A stretch of 64,000 nt of DNA from Photobacterium obscurum. Lineage in GTDB: Bacteria; Pseudomonadota; Gammaproteobacteria; Enterobacterales; Vibrionaceae. Below the pieces are notes generated by a model, which saw nothing but the letters and a program-made list of their open reading frames with translations, made no database searches and was not told the origin of the DNA. A program made the position numbers and the translations under genes. The DNA is taken from positions 1 to 64,000 of the forward strand of contig NZ_JAKRRW010000027.1 in assembly GCF_026191635.1 (NCBI RefSeq), in the 5' to 3' direction. Within the stretch, counting starts at the first letter, position 1. The number at the start of each line of letters is the position of its first letter. Below, one piece after another: positions 27,577 to 35,718 of this stretch.

Positions 27577-28482
27577 TTACATTTCCATTTTCCGGTCTTT
27601 TATCATCCTAATGGCTTCACGACGGATACAATCGCGGAGCGGGTTCTCGATTGAATCTGCGCGCCAGATAAAAGACAAGGTTCGCTTCATATTCAGCTCA
27701 GGAACATTCAGGGCGACCAGTTCTCCGCGCTCGATATGCTTCACAACATCTAGATATGGCAGGCAGCTTAAATAAGGGCCATTCGTTACCAGAGCACGCA
27801 ACACAGGAATTTGCTCATATTCGCGCCATACATCCAAATCCTCGATGACCCCATGCAGTGCACTCTCGAAGCTTTTGCGAGTCCCGGCCCCCTGTTCGCG
27901 CAGTACCCATTTGGCCTGCTCAAGTTGGGCAAAACTGACCGTCTCTAGCTTGGCATAGGGATGATGCTTAGAGGCAATAATCACCAGGTGATCGTGACAC
28001 CATACTTCCTGCTCCAGCCGGCTATCATCACAACGTCCCTCGATAATCCCCAGCTCGCACTCATAATTCCTAACCCGATCAATGACTTTCTGAGCATTTT
28101 TTACAATTAGCTGAATACGTAACTCTGGAAAATCTTTATCAATAATACTGATTAACTCTGGCAAGAGGTGCTCTGCCGCAGTCTGGCTGGCGGCTAGACT
28201 GATTTCACCACTCACTAAATGCTGATCATAGAATCCCAATTCAATCTGCTGAGCATCAAATAATAGCTGCTTGGCTCTTGGCCTTAGCCACGCCCCCCAG
28301 TAGGTCAGCGCCATTTGCTTACCCTGGCGCTCGAACAGGGCACGCCCTAGCAACTTCTCCAACTGGGATAACGCCATACTGGCTGCAGATTGGGTTAATG
28401 CCAGGTTTTCCGCGGCTTTACTCACACTTCGCGTGCTTGCCACCTCTTCGAAAACAGCAAGCTGCTTCAGTGAATAACGCAT
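27577..28482 (-). CDS. LysR-family regulator (CysB/YeiE-like)
   Basis: This 301-residue regulator has a winged helix-turn-helix at about residues 3-62 (STRSVSKAAENLALTQSAASMALSQLE) and a periplasmic-binding-like effector domain at about 88-295 (SGEISLAASQTAAEHLLPELI). AGGAG precedes the ATG at good spacing. It is divergent from the FocA-CBS gene, with 221 bp between their starts, which makes that gene its likeliest target. Confidence 0.87.
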   Translation of the reverse strand: MRYSLKQLAVFEEVASTRSVSKAAENLALTQSAASMALSQLEKLLGRALFERQGKQMALTYWGAWLRPRAKQLLFDAQQIELGFYDQHLVSGEISLAASQTAAEHLLPELISIIDKDFPELRIQLIVKNAQKVIDRVRNYECELGIIEGRCDDSRLEQEVWCHDHLVIIASKHHPYAKLETVSFAQLEQAKWVLREQGAGTRKSFESALHGVIEDLDVWREYEQIPVLRALVTNGPYLSCLPYLDVVKHIERGELVALNVPELNMKRTLSFIWRADSIENPLRDCIRREAIRMIKDRKMEM

Positions 28483-28630
28483 TTCAACACTCCTACTACG
28501 ACGGCAAATTGATTCCTTTTGCCAAGGATATCAACTTTAGTGATTAGGGTTAAAAAAATTATCAATTTTACTCAACTATTTATGCAGCCGTACTCTGTTT
28601 AGCAGAACCCAGTCACTAACAGGAGGAAAT

Positions 28631-28702
28631 GTGACGCTATCAACCCCCTATGTAATCACCATCCCCGACTTACTCGTCGGTCAACTAACAGGAGGCTTTT
28701 GA
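28631..28702 (+). CDS. Possible 23-codon leader peptide before the FocA-CBS gene
   Basis: AGGAGG (28621-28626) is followed by GTG at 28631 and an open frame of 23 codons ending TGA at 28700-28702, one base before the ATG of the FocA-CBS gene. The peptide would be MTLSTPYVITIPDLLVGQLT then GGF. An ATG at 28629 meets a stop at once. The site CTAACAGGAGG occurs twice, here and directly before the downstream gene. It could couple translation or be an accidental duplication. Confidence 0.3.
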   Translation: MTLSTPYVITIPDLLVGQLTGGF

Positions 28703-28703
28703 A

Positions 28704-30176
28704 ATGGCTTCGGCAATGACATCCACTAACAGTAACTTCACTCCTAAGGAGATGATGAAACAAGCTGAGACATACGCGGTTGGTAAAGCATCTAAACCAA
28801 CCCGTACCACGATTGCCCTGGCAATCACAGCTGGCGTATTCATTGGCCTGGCATTTGTGTTCTACATCACCGTCACAACCGGTGGTGCCGATATGAGCTG
28901 GGGGATCAACCGCTTGTTTGGTGGATTGGCATTTAGCCTAGGCTTGATCCTTGTTGTTATCTGCGGCGGCGAGCTGTTTACCAGTACGGTCTTGTCTTCG
29001 ATTGCCCGCGCCAACAAGCACATCACAACCGGCCGCATGCTGGGTACATGGGCAAAAGTCTATTTCGGCAACTTCCTGGGCGCGATGCTACTACTGGCCC
29101 TGGTCTCGATGGCTAGCCTGTACCAGCTTGATGGTGGCCAATGGGGATTAAATGCCCTCAACATTGCCCAACATAAACTGCACCACCAGCCGCTGGAAGC
29201 CTTTGCCTTGGGCATTCTATGTAACTTGCTAGTTTGCTTGGCAATCTGGATGACATTCTGCTCAAACAACATGATGACCAAAATGGCCATGATGGTGCTT
29301 CCGGTTGCAATGTTTGTCAGCACCGGTTTCGAGCACAGTGTAGCCAACATGTTTATGGTGCCGCTGGGTATCACTATCCAGAATATCGCTCCGGAGTCAT
29401 TCTGGCTCAACCTTGGTGTATCGCCAGAGCAATATGCCGACCTCAATATCCATAACTTCATCTTTGCCAACCTGATTCCCGTCACCCTGGGCAACATTGT
29501 TGGCGGCGGCGTGCTTGTCGGATTGAGTTACTGGGCTATTTTCAGCTCACCGAAAGAGCACCATGCAACTGCAACCATCATTACACCCGACTTCTCGACT
29601 TCTAACGTAATAAATAAGGGAAATACTATGCTTCAGGAAAACCTACTTGTTAACGACTTTATGCGTCCTGCAACAACCACTCTTCAGCCTGGAATGCCTG
29701 TAGCAGAAGCCCTTGATATCCTTCTTAAAGAAGAGCTATCTGGAGCTCCGGTTCTTTCAAGCGACCAGCGTCTAGTCGGTTTCTTCTCTATTCACGATAC
29801 CTTGGTTGATCTTTGGTGCAATGACTACATGCCAGATGCCGAATGCAAGGTGCAAGACTTGATGAAGCATGAAATCCAGACAGTCAGTCCGGATAACTCG
29901 ATTCTAGAAATCGCGGAGTACATGAGTATCGACAAAAATATCCTATATCCGGTAAGCAGCGGCGGTATTGCAACTCAACTTACCACGCTTTCACTGAACG
30001 AACGCGCCCGTACTATGGTCGTGAACCGTCCTCACTGCTTCCCTGTAGTAAAAGACGAGCAACTGGTTGGCATGATCACTCGTCACGAAATTGTCAAAGC
30101 ACTGCGCCCGGTATATGGCAGCGTTGTTTCTGTAACAGAAATCAGCGACACCAAACCTGCTGCTGAAATCGCTTAA
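28704..30176 (+). CDS. focA: Formate/nitrite transporter FocA fused to a tandem CBS module
   Basis: This is a 490-residue protein. Residues about 1-285 are a complete FocA channel: six spans, GLAFSLGLILVVICGGELFTS (omega-loop region), GFEHSVANMF with the central His, and VTLGNIVGGG. Residues about 309-480 carry two CBS motifs (VNDFMRPATTTLQPG..., then ...FPVVKDEQLVGMITRHEIVKAL), normally an adenine-nucleotide-binding pair. The junction contains an in-frame ATG at 29628 with AAGGG 7 bases before it, and TAATAA out of frame at 29608-29613. This looks like two former cistrons merged by a small indel. The strong start site is ACAGGAGG. The CBS part may also be made separately from 29628. Confidence 0.9.
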   Translation: MASAMTSTNSNFTPKEMMKQAETYAVGKASKPTRTTIALAITAGVFIGLAFVFYITVTTGGADMSWGINRLFGGLAFSLGLILVVICGGELFTSTVLSSIARANKHITTGRMLGTWAKVYFGNFLGAMLLLALVSMASLYQLDGGQWGLNALNIAQHKLHHQPLEAFALGILCNLLVCLAIWMTFCSNNMMTKMAMMVLPVAMFVSTGFEHSVANMFMVPLGITIQNIAPESFWLNLGVSPEQYADLNIHNFIFANLIPVTLGNIVGGGVLVGLSYWAIFSSPKEHHATATIITPDFSTSNVINKGNTMLQENLLVNDFMRPATTTLQPGMPVAEALDILLKEELSGAPVLSSDQRLVGFFSIHDTLVDLWCNDYMPDAECKVQDLMKHEIQTVSPDNSILEIAEYMSIDKNILYPVSSGGIATQLTTLSLNERARTMVVNRPHCFPVVKDEQLVGMITRHEIVKALRPVYGSVVSVTEISDTKPAAEIA

Positions 30177-30185
30177 TTTATCAAT

Positions 30186-30214
30186 AACCTGCCAGTCACT
30201 CTGGCAGGTTTTTC
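30186..30214. terminator. Terminator after the FocA-CBS gene
   Basis: AACCTGCCAG (30186-30195) pairs perfectly with CTGGCAGGTT (30201-30210), followed by TTTCTCTTTT. Confidence 0.9.
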
Positions 30215-30334
30215 TCTTTTCCTCATTACCATTAGCCATCCTGACAAAGTGGCCCCGTCGTTAAGAAAACAAAATAACCACACTTATCTCGGATTTTTCC
30301 TATTTATACATGATAAAATTATGGTATAAACCAA

Positions 30335-30350
30335 ACGCAAACGATTGCGT
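30335..30350 (+). promoter_or_regulatory. PurR operator upstream of fhs
   Basis: ACGCAAACGATTGCGT matches the PurR consensus ACGCAAACGTTTGCGT in 15 of 16 positions. It is 65 bp upstream of the fhs start codon, just after an AT-rich stretch (TGATAAAATTATGGTATAA) that can hold the promoter. Repression by purines would suit an enzyme supplying 10-formyl-tetrahydrofolate. Confidence 0.85.
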
Positions 30351-30414
30351 GACCTGCTAATGCAGCTCTCTGCAGTATATCTCTATTGCTACCTATGCGA
30401 GGTTATGGCCGCCG

Positions 30415-32169
30415 ATGAAAAGTGATATTCAAATTTGTCGTGACACAGCACTCACCCCAATTGATCAAATCGCTCTGCAAGCAGGCATACTGCCAGAAGA
30501 TCTAACCCCTCAGGGCACCCTGAAAGCAAAAATTAAACCCTCTATTCTTAAGCGCTTGGACAACAAGCCAGAAGGCAAACTGGTACTGGTAACCGCCATC
30601 ACCCCGACACCGCTGGGCGAAGGCAAAACGGTGACCACAATCGGCTTGTCACAAGGACTGGCCAAGATCAACCAAAGCGTAATGGCCTGTATCCGCCAAC
30701 CATCCATGGGACCGGTTTTCGGGGTTAAAGGCGGCGCAGCCGGGGGCGGCTACAGCCAGGTCGCTCCGATGGAAAAGCTCAACCTCCATCTGACCGGTGA
30801 TATTCACGCCGTTACCGCGGCTCATAACTTAGCTGCAGCGGCACTGGATGCGCGCTTGTACCATGAAGAACGCCACGGCTACGAGGTATTTGCAGAAAAA
30901 ACCGGCCTAACGCCGCTTCGCATAGATATCAACCGTATTACTTGGAAACGGGTCATGGATCATAATGATCGGGCCCTGCGGATGATCACTGTCGGCAACA
31001 ACGAACCGGGCAAAACCATTAACGGCATAGCCCGCGATGACGGATTCGATATTTCGGCTGCCTCTGAACTAATGGCAATCCTAGCACTATCCACAGACTT
31101 GGCCGATATGCGCCAGCGTCTGGGACGCATTGTACTGGCCTATAATTTGGACGGCCAACCGGTAACCGCCGAAGATCTTCAAGTAGCTGGCGCCATGGCC
31201 GTCACTATGTGCGAAGCTATCGAGCCGACTTTGATGCAGACGCTGGAAGGAGTCCCCACGCTTATCCATGCCGGCCCGTTTGCCAATATCGCCCACGGCA
31301 ATTCCTCGATTATTGCCGATCGCATCGCCCTTAAGCTCAGCGACTATACCATTACCGAAGGCGGCTTTGGCTCTGATATGGGGTTCGAGAAAGCCTGCAA
31401 TATTAAAGCGCAGCAAGCACAGCGCGGTCCTGATTGCGCCGTTGTCGTTGCCACGTTGCGCGGCCTGAAAGCCAATTCCGGCTTATATGATCTTCGTCCG
31501 GGACAAGCGCTTCCTGAAGCTATCTTCGCCCCGGATGAAAAAGCATTGCTCGCCGGCTTTGCCAACCTGAAGTGGCACATTCGCAATGCTGCCAAGTACG
31601 GTATTCCGGTTGTGGTCGCGATTAATCGCTTTCCGCAAGATACCGATGCCGAGCTAAACCAGCTACAGGCCCTGATTGCCGAGGAAGATTTCGGAAGCTA
31701 CGTCGATGTCGCAATCAGCGAGGCCTTCGGCAAAGGTGGCGAAGGGGCAACAGAACTGGCTCAGGCTGTTGTTGATGCATGTAAGGTACCGGCGCAGTTC
31801 AAGCCACTATATTCACTTGAGCAGAGCCTGGAAGAAAAGTTGATGACGGTGGCGGAAGTCGGTTACGGCGGCTGCGGGGTTGAATTGTCTGAACAGGCCA
31901 AACAGCAACTGGCAGAGTTAAAGGCACAAGGGCACGATAACCTGGCTATCTGCATGGCGAAGACCCCACTATCCATTACCCATGATCCTAGCCAGAAAGG
32001 AGCGCCGACAGACTTCATGATTCCGGTGCGGGAACTGAAGCTATGTGCCGGAGCCGGGTTTGTCTATGCCCTGTGCGGCAATGTGATGACCATGCCGGGA
32101 CTGCCAGAAAAGCCGGCTTACATGGCACTGGATATTGATGCTGACGGGAATATCATCGGGCTAAGCTAA
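30415..32169 (+). CDS. fhs: Formate-tetrahydrofolate ligase
   Basis: This 584-residue cytosolic enzyme joins formate to tetrahydrofolate using ATP, giving 10-formyl-THF for purines and for initiator Met-tRNA formylation. The N-terminal P-loop is TPLGEGKTVTTIGL; other blocks are RQPSMGPVFGVKGGAAGGGY, LTGDIHAVTAAHNLAAAALDAR, GGFGSDMGFEKACNIK and the C-terminal GAPTDFMIPVRE. The length is slightly above that of clostridial enzymes. The ribosome-binding site is poor; a short frame from 30405 overlaps the start and may influence translation. It is downstream of a formate channel and under a PurR box. Many enterobacteria lack this gene. Confidence 0.96.
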   Translation: MKSDIQICRDTALTPIDQIALQAGILPEDLTPQGTLKAKIKPSILKRLDNKPEGKLVLVTAITPTPLGEGKTVTTIGLSQGLAKINQSVMACIRQPSMGPVFGVKGGAAGGGYSQVAPMEKLNLHLTGDIHAVTAAHNLAAAALDARLYHEERHGYEVFAEKTGLTPLRIDINRITWKRVMDHNDRALRMITVGNNEPGKTINGIARDDGFDISAASELMAILALSTDLADMRQRLGRIVLAYNLDGQPVTAEDLQVAGAMAVTMCEAIEPTLMQTLEGVPTLIHAGPFANIAHGNSSIIADRIALKLSDYTITEGGFGSDMGFEKACNIKAQQAQRGPDCAVVVATLRGLKANSGLYDLRPGQALPEAIFAPDEKALLAGFANLKWHIRNAAKYGIPVVVAINRFPQDTDAELNQLQALIAEEDFGSYVDVAISEAFGKGGEGATELAQAVVDACKVPAQFKPLYSLEQSLEEKLMTVAEVGYGGCGVELSEQAKQQLAELKAQGHDNLAICMAKTPLSITHDPSQKGAPTDFMIPVRELKLCAGAGFVYALCGNVMTMPGLPEKPAYMALDIDADGNIIGLS

Positions 32170-32202
32170 CCCCTTATTTCGTCATCACCTTACAACACTA
32201 AT

Positions 32203-32234
32203 AAAAAGCGCCAGCATATCGCTGGCGCTTTTGT
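32203..32234. terminator. Bidirectional terminator between fhs and nupC
   Basis: AAAAGCGCCAGC (32204-32215) pairs perfectly with GCTGGCGCTTTT (32221-32232). Confidence 0.9.
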
Positions 32235-32261
32235 AATGTCTGCTTTCGGCATACTAACCTT

Positions 32262-32300
32262 AGCTTAGGGGGAGCTCCCTAAAAAATACCGCTCTTACAT
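32262..32300. repeat. Possible degenerate copy F of the dispersed repeat
   Basis: In reverse complement it reads TAAGAGCGG, then TTTTTTAGGGAGCTCCCCC and CTAAGCTAAGG. The TAAGAGC is the stop region of nupC, as for copy C. The match to longer copies is weak. Confidence 0.25.
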
Positions 32301-33548
32301 CGCCAACGAAATAAACAGGCCGGCAACGGTCGCGTTAAGCAAATTGGCCAGCGTGGCAGCCACCAGAGACTTCATGCCCAGTTTGGCAATTTCGTTATAC
32401 CGGCTAGGTGCCATCAGTCCGACGCCCCCCAGCAGTACAGCAATTGAGCCGAAGTTAGCAAAGCCACACAGTGCAAAGGCAATAATCGCTTCAACCCGCG
32501 GCTCTAGCGCGCCACTGCTGATCAACGGAGCCAGTTGCGAAAAAGCCACAAATTCATTGATGGTTGTTTTAGTACCAAAAATGACTGCCATCTGCTGCGC
32601 GGCATCAAAGTCCCATATACCTGCGATATAGGCAAAAGGGAGAAACAGGTAACCAAAGATTAAATCTAAACTTAAGTTCTCCATCCCGAACCATTGCCCG
32701 ATGCCACCCAACATGCCATTAATCAACGCAATCAGACCGACAAACGCTAGCAGCATTGCACCGATATTCAGTGCCAGCTGCATCCCCTGGATGGCCCCCT
32801 GTGCCGCCGCATCAATTATGTTGACCGGTTTACCTTGTTCATCAGCGTCTTCAGCGGCATTAGACTGCGGCGTATCTGACTCCGGGATGAGCAACTTAGC
32901 CATCATCAGTCCTGCAGGCGCCGCCATAAAGGAAGCCGCCAATAGATATTCCAATGGGATACCCATTTGTGAATACCCCACCAATACCGAGCCCGCCACC
33001 GAGGCCATGCCGCCAACCATCACGGCAAACAACTCCGAACGGGTCATCTTGGCAATGAATGGACGCACCGTCAGCGGTGCCTCTGAAATACCAAGGAAAA
33101 TATTGGCAGTAGCCGAAATCGATTCAGCACGGCTGGTTCCCAGAGCCTTCGATAGCCCTTTCCCCAGCGTATTCACGATCAGCTGCATCACCCCTAGGTA
33201 ATACAGCACCGATACCAGCGCCGAGAAAAAGACCACAACAGGAAGGACCCGTAACGCCATGATGAAGCCGCCGCCGCCAAACACTTCAAACATTTTGTCA
33301 GAAACCAGCCCGCCAAACAGAAAGCCGATCCCGTCGTTACTGAAGTTAATGACATTTTGAACACCGCCAGAAAATGAACCCAGCGCACTACGTCCGAAAT
33401 CACTGTACAGAACCAGTGCAGCGAAGGTGACTTGAATAGCCAGCGCACCCAATACCGTACGCCAGTTGATGTGGGAACGCTTTTCAGAAAGGAAATAGGC
33501 AATCAGGATCAGCACTAGAATACCGATCACACCCGAAAAAATTTGCAT
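32295..33548 (-). CDS. nupC: NupC-family concentrative nucleoside transporter
   Basis: This 417-residue inner-membrane cation-nucleoside symporter of the CNT family has paired family motifs: GISEAPLTVRPFI (hairpin 1 region), TRSELFAVMVGGMASVAGSVLVGY, FGTKTTINEFVAFSQL and ALCGFANFGSIAVLLGG (hairpin 2 region). Length and topology match E. coli NupC. A PurR/LacI-family-like operator lies 300 bp upstream. The Shine-Dalgarno sequence is weak. It is convergent with fhs and single in its unit. Confidence 0.94.
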   Translation of the reverse strand: MQIFSGVIGILVLILIAYFLSEKRSHINWRTVLGALAIQVTFAALVLYSDFGRSALGSFSGGVQNVINFSNDGIGFLFGGLVSDKMFEVFGGGGFIMALRVLPVVVFFSALVSVLYYLGVMQLIVNTLGKGLSKALGTSRAESISATANIFLGISEAPLTVRPFIAKMTRSELFAVMVGGMASVAGSVLVGYSQMGIPLEYLLAASFMAAPAGLMMAKLLIPESDTPQSNAAEDADEQGKPVNIIDAAAQGAIQGMQLALNIGAMLLAFVGLIALINGMLGGIGQWFGMENLSLDLIFGYLFLPFAYIAGIWDFDAAQQMAVIFGTKTTINEFVAFSQLAPLISSGALEPRVEAIIAFALCGFANFGSIAVLLGGVGLMAPSRYNEIAKLGMKSLVAATLANLLNATVAGLFISLAM

Positions 33549-33944
33549 TTCAAACTCATAAGAACAATGAAGGTAGCTTTATTCACATCACTACCTTCTG
33601 GTACACCTCTGCCAGACAGTCCTGCTGTCCGACACCAAATGCACTCGGTTTCCCTCTGCTTTGAATCCATGCCTCCTGGCAATCGTTTGCTTATGTAAGC
33701 CAAAAAAAGAGTACTGTATATCTTTCAGTATTCTTCTCTGAATAAAACGGGGATTCTCGCGCAATATGCGAGTGGACACGAACATCTCGTGTAATAAAGC
33801 GCGCAAAGAGTAGAAAGGTTACAAACATTTCGCAAGAGACAGCCGCGCAAACGCTTGCATGATCAACATAACGGTGGAATTACTAGCAGACAACCCTCAG
33901 GAGTGTAATAAAATTACAATACAAACAAATAGAAACTAAGCTAA
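33549..33944 (-). promoter_or_regulatory. nupC upstream region with a PurR-like operator (33845-33860)
   Basis: GCGCAAACGCTTGCAT at 33845-33860 fits the PurR consensus in 13 of 16 positions and keeps the central CAAACG-TTGC core, so it could bind PurR or CytR. The remaining ~380 bp hold no gene; the 71-codon leftward frame at 33591-33806 has no family features. Confidence 0.5.
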
Positions 33945-34604
33945 CTATTCATCTTTGTTATTGGAAGAGTTAATATAATCTCGGTCAGCAAAGGTTCTCA
34001 CCCATTCCGGTTTATAGACCACCAGCAAGGTCATCGCCATCCCGTTAATCAGTGCCTCGGGAAAAAGCAGCAATGGTAGCAACACCAAATAATTATCAAC
34101 AATGTATGACCATGAGTAGTGGCCGGCTAAATACATCCAGCCGCTGGTCAGCAACAGGTGGATGATCATCGTCAGTGCACCGTTAAGAAATGCCGCGACA
34201 AAAATATAGACAAACAGGTGCCGGGCCATAAAACGGTAGCTAAACAAAAACACGGCATAGCTGAACAGCACGGGAAAGATAACCCCGGTTAAAGCGTGCA
34301 AGCCCGTATCTTGCCAGCTTACCAGGCCGATAGCGCTCAGAAAGATCAATGGAAAAGAGCCTATAAGGCCAGCGATTCGCCAGCCATGTGATAAAACCAG
34401 AACCGTTATCGCAAGAAAATGAACCTGCAAGCCCTCTGCAATACCAGCCCTAAGGCTCCAGAGCAAAAACAGTACGACTACACTCGCCAGTACCAGATGC
34501 TGGTAATCCTTCTCGGCTCTGAATTTTGGCCAGAACTCCCGAGGAAGGCTAAAAGCCAATATGCCCAACCAAACCAGATAACCTCCCCACTGTAGTATCG
34601 TCAT
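33945..34604 (-). CDS. CbiM-like energy-coupling-factor permease (COG3235)
   Basis: This 219-residue membrane protein has about six spans and the CbiM-like C-terminal motif LLFPEALINGMAMTLLVVYKPEWV. It belongs to the predicted-permease family COG3235, related to the substrate-binding parts of cobalt/nickel ECF importers. No ECF ATPase or T-component is near. The N-terminal metal-binding His motif (M-H-I) of true CbiM proteins is not seen, so the substrate is open. It is a single gene. Confidence 0.72.
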   Translation of the reverse strand: MTILQWGGYLVWLGILAFSLPREFWPKFRAEKDYQHLVLASVVVLFLLWSLRAGIAEGLQVHFLAITVLVLSHGWRIAGLIGSFPLIFLSAIGLVSWQDTGLHALTGVIFPVLFSYAVFLFSYRFMARHLFVYIFVAAFLNGALTMIIHLLLTSGWMYLAGHYSWSYIVDNYLVLLPLLLFPEALINGMAMTLLVVYKPEWVRTFADRDYINSSNNKDE

Positions 34605-34848
34605 CCCTTTCGGCGCCTTTTATATTATTACGCTAAACTGATACCCATAGAATAGCGAAGCATTAACCATGTAATAAGTAAGGGTAAACTTTGTTAAATT
34701 GCCCCTGAAATGCCAGCTTGAACAAGGTTTAGCCAGTCAATTTTTTTTAACAAAAAATCGTTAGCAAGACGGCGTCAGATCAAGTTTTTTTGTCTTCAAC
34801 CTGATAATCTCAATGCCAGCTCAATACTATTATTAAAGGCCAATCATT

Positions 34849-35349
34849 ATGGAAATGACTAACGCACAACGTCTTATTCTTTCTAACCAGTACTACCTGA
34901 TGTCTCAAATGAACCCGGAAAACGCGGCAAAATACCGCCGTCTACAAACCATTGTAGAACGTGGTTACGGCCTACAAATGCGTGAGCTGGACAAGGATTT
35001 TGGTTGCCTTGAAGAAGAAGAGTGCCGCAACGTCATTGACTTCATGGAAATGTACCACGCGCTGCAAGAATCATTCAAAATGCTGAATGAAGACAATCAA
35101 AGCCAAGTTGATCAGCGTCGCCTTCAGTTCCTTGGCTTTGATGCCGCGACAGAGTCCCAGCTAGTGCACTATGTCCGCTTCCTAACGGAAGAAGAAGGCC
35201 TTTATCCTCAGTTCGACAAATCAGAACATATGTTCAACAGCCAAATCCCGATGCTGGAAAAATACCAGCGCATGCTACAAACATGGCGCAACTGCCCACG
35301 CCAGTATCACTTATCGGCAACAGAAATTCAGCAGATTCAAAACGCGTAA
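34849..35349 (+). CDS. yfbU: YfbU family protein
   Basis: This 166-residue soluble protein matches E. coli YfbU closely: MEMTNAQRLILSNQYYLMS, NAAKYRRLQTIVERGYGLQM, FLGFDAATESQ and YQRMLQTWRN. The function is not established; overexpression in E. coli has been linked to toxicity. It belongs to the yfbU-yfbV-ackA-pta neighbourhood in enterobacteria, but here lies 11 kb from yfbV. AAAGG precedes the ATG. A strong terminator follows. Confidence 0.94.
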   Translation: MEMTNAQRLILSNQYYLMSQMNPENAAKYRRLQTIVERGYGLQMRELDKDFGCLEEEECRNVIDFMEMYHALQESFKMLNEDNQSQVDQRRLQFLGFDAATESQLVHYVRFLTEEEGLYPQFDKSEHMFNSQIPMLEKYQRMLQTWRNCPRQYHLSATEIQQIQNA

Positions 35350-35370
35350 TAACGGACAATGAATTTAAAT

Positions 35371-35405
35371 AAATAACCGGAGCATTGCTCCGGTTATTTG
35401 TTTGT
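35371..35405. terminator. Terminator after yfbU
   Basis: AAATAACCGGAGCA (35371-35384) pairs perfectly with TGCTCCGGTTATTT (35386-35399). Confidence 0.9.
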
Positions 35406-35718
35406 AGGTTATTGTGGCTTTTATTTATAATCAAAGCCAACATACAATTAACACCGGCATTCACAGAATCAATCATTCTTTTTGTGTTCCGGCGGCCACG
35501 CTCAGCGCACCAATTTCACTCTATGCGATAATGAAAAAGTGTGACATCGGACCAGCTTTGATACCATAATGCGTCAACAGCGACCCAAAACCGCACATTT
35601 ATATTTATAAATAGCTAACATCTTAGAAATTCACAAAGAACCCGATTTAATTTACTACTATCCAGCGAAGTAACCTTGTATATAAAGGATTCTAAATACA
35701 AGGTAAGTCTAAAATGTC
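35406..35718 (+). promoter_or_regulatory. Leader of the Pgt-like operon
   Basis: This is 313 bp without a gene. It must carry the promoter of the three-gene system; CTTGTATATAAAGG (35676-35689) contains a -10-like TATAAA about 30 bp before the start. AAGGTAAG follows at 35699-35706. Confidence 0.4.
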
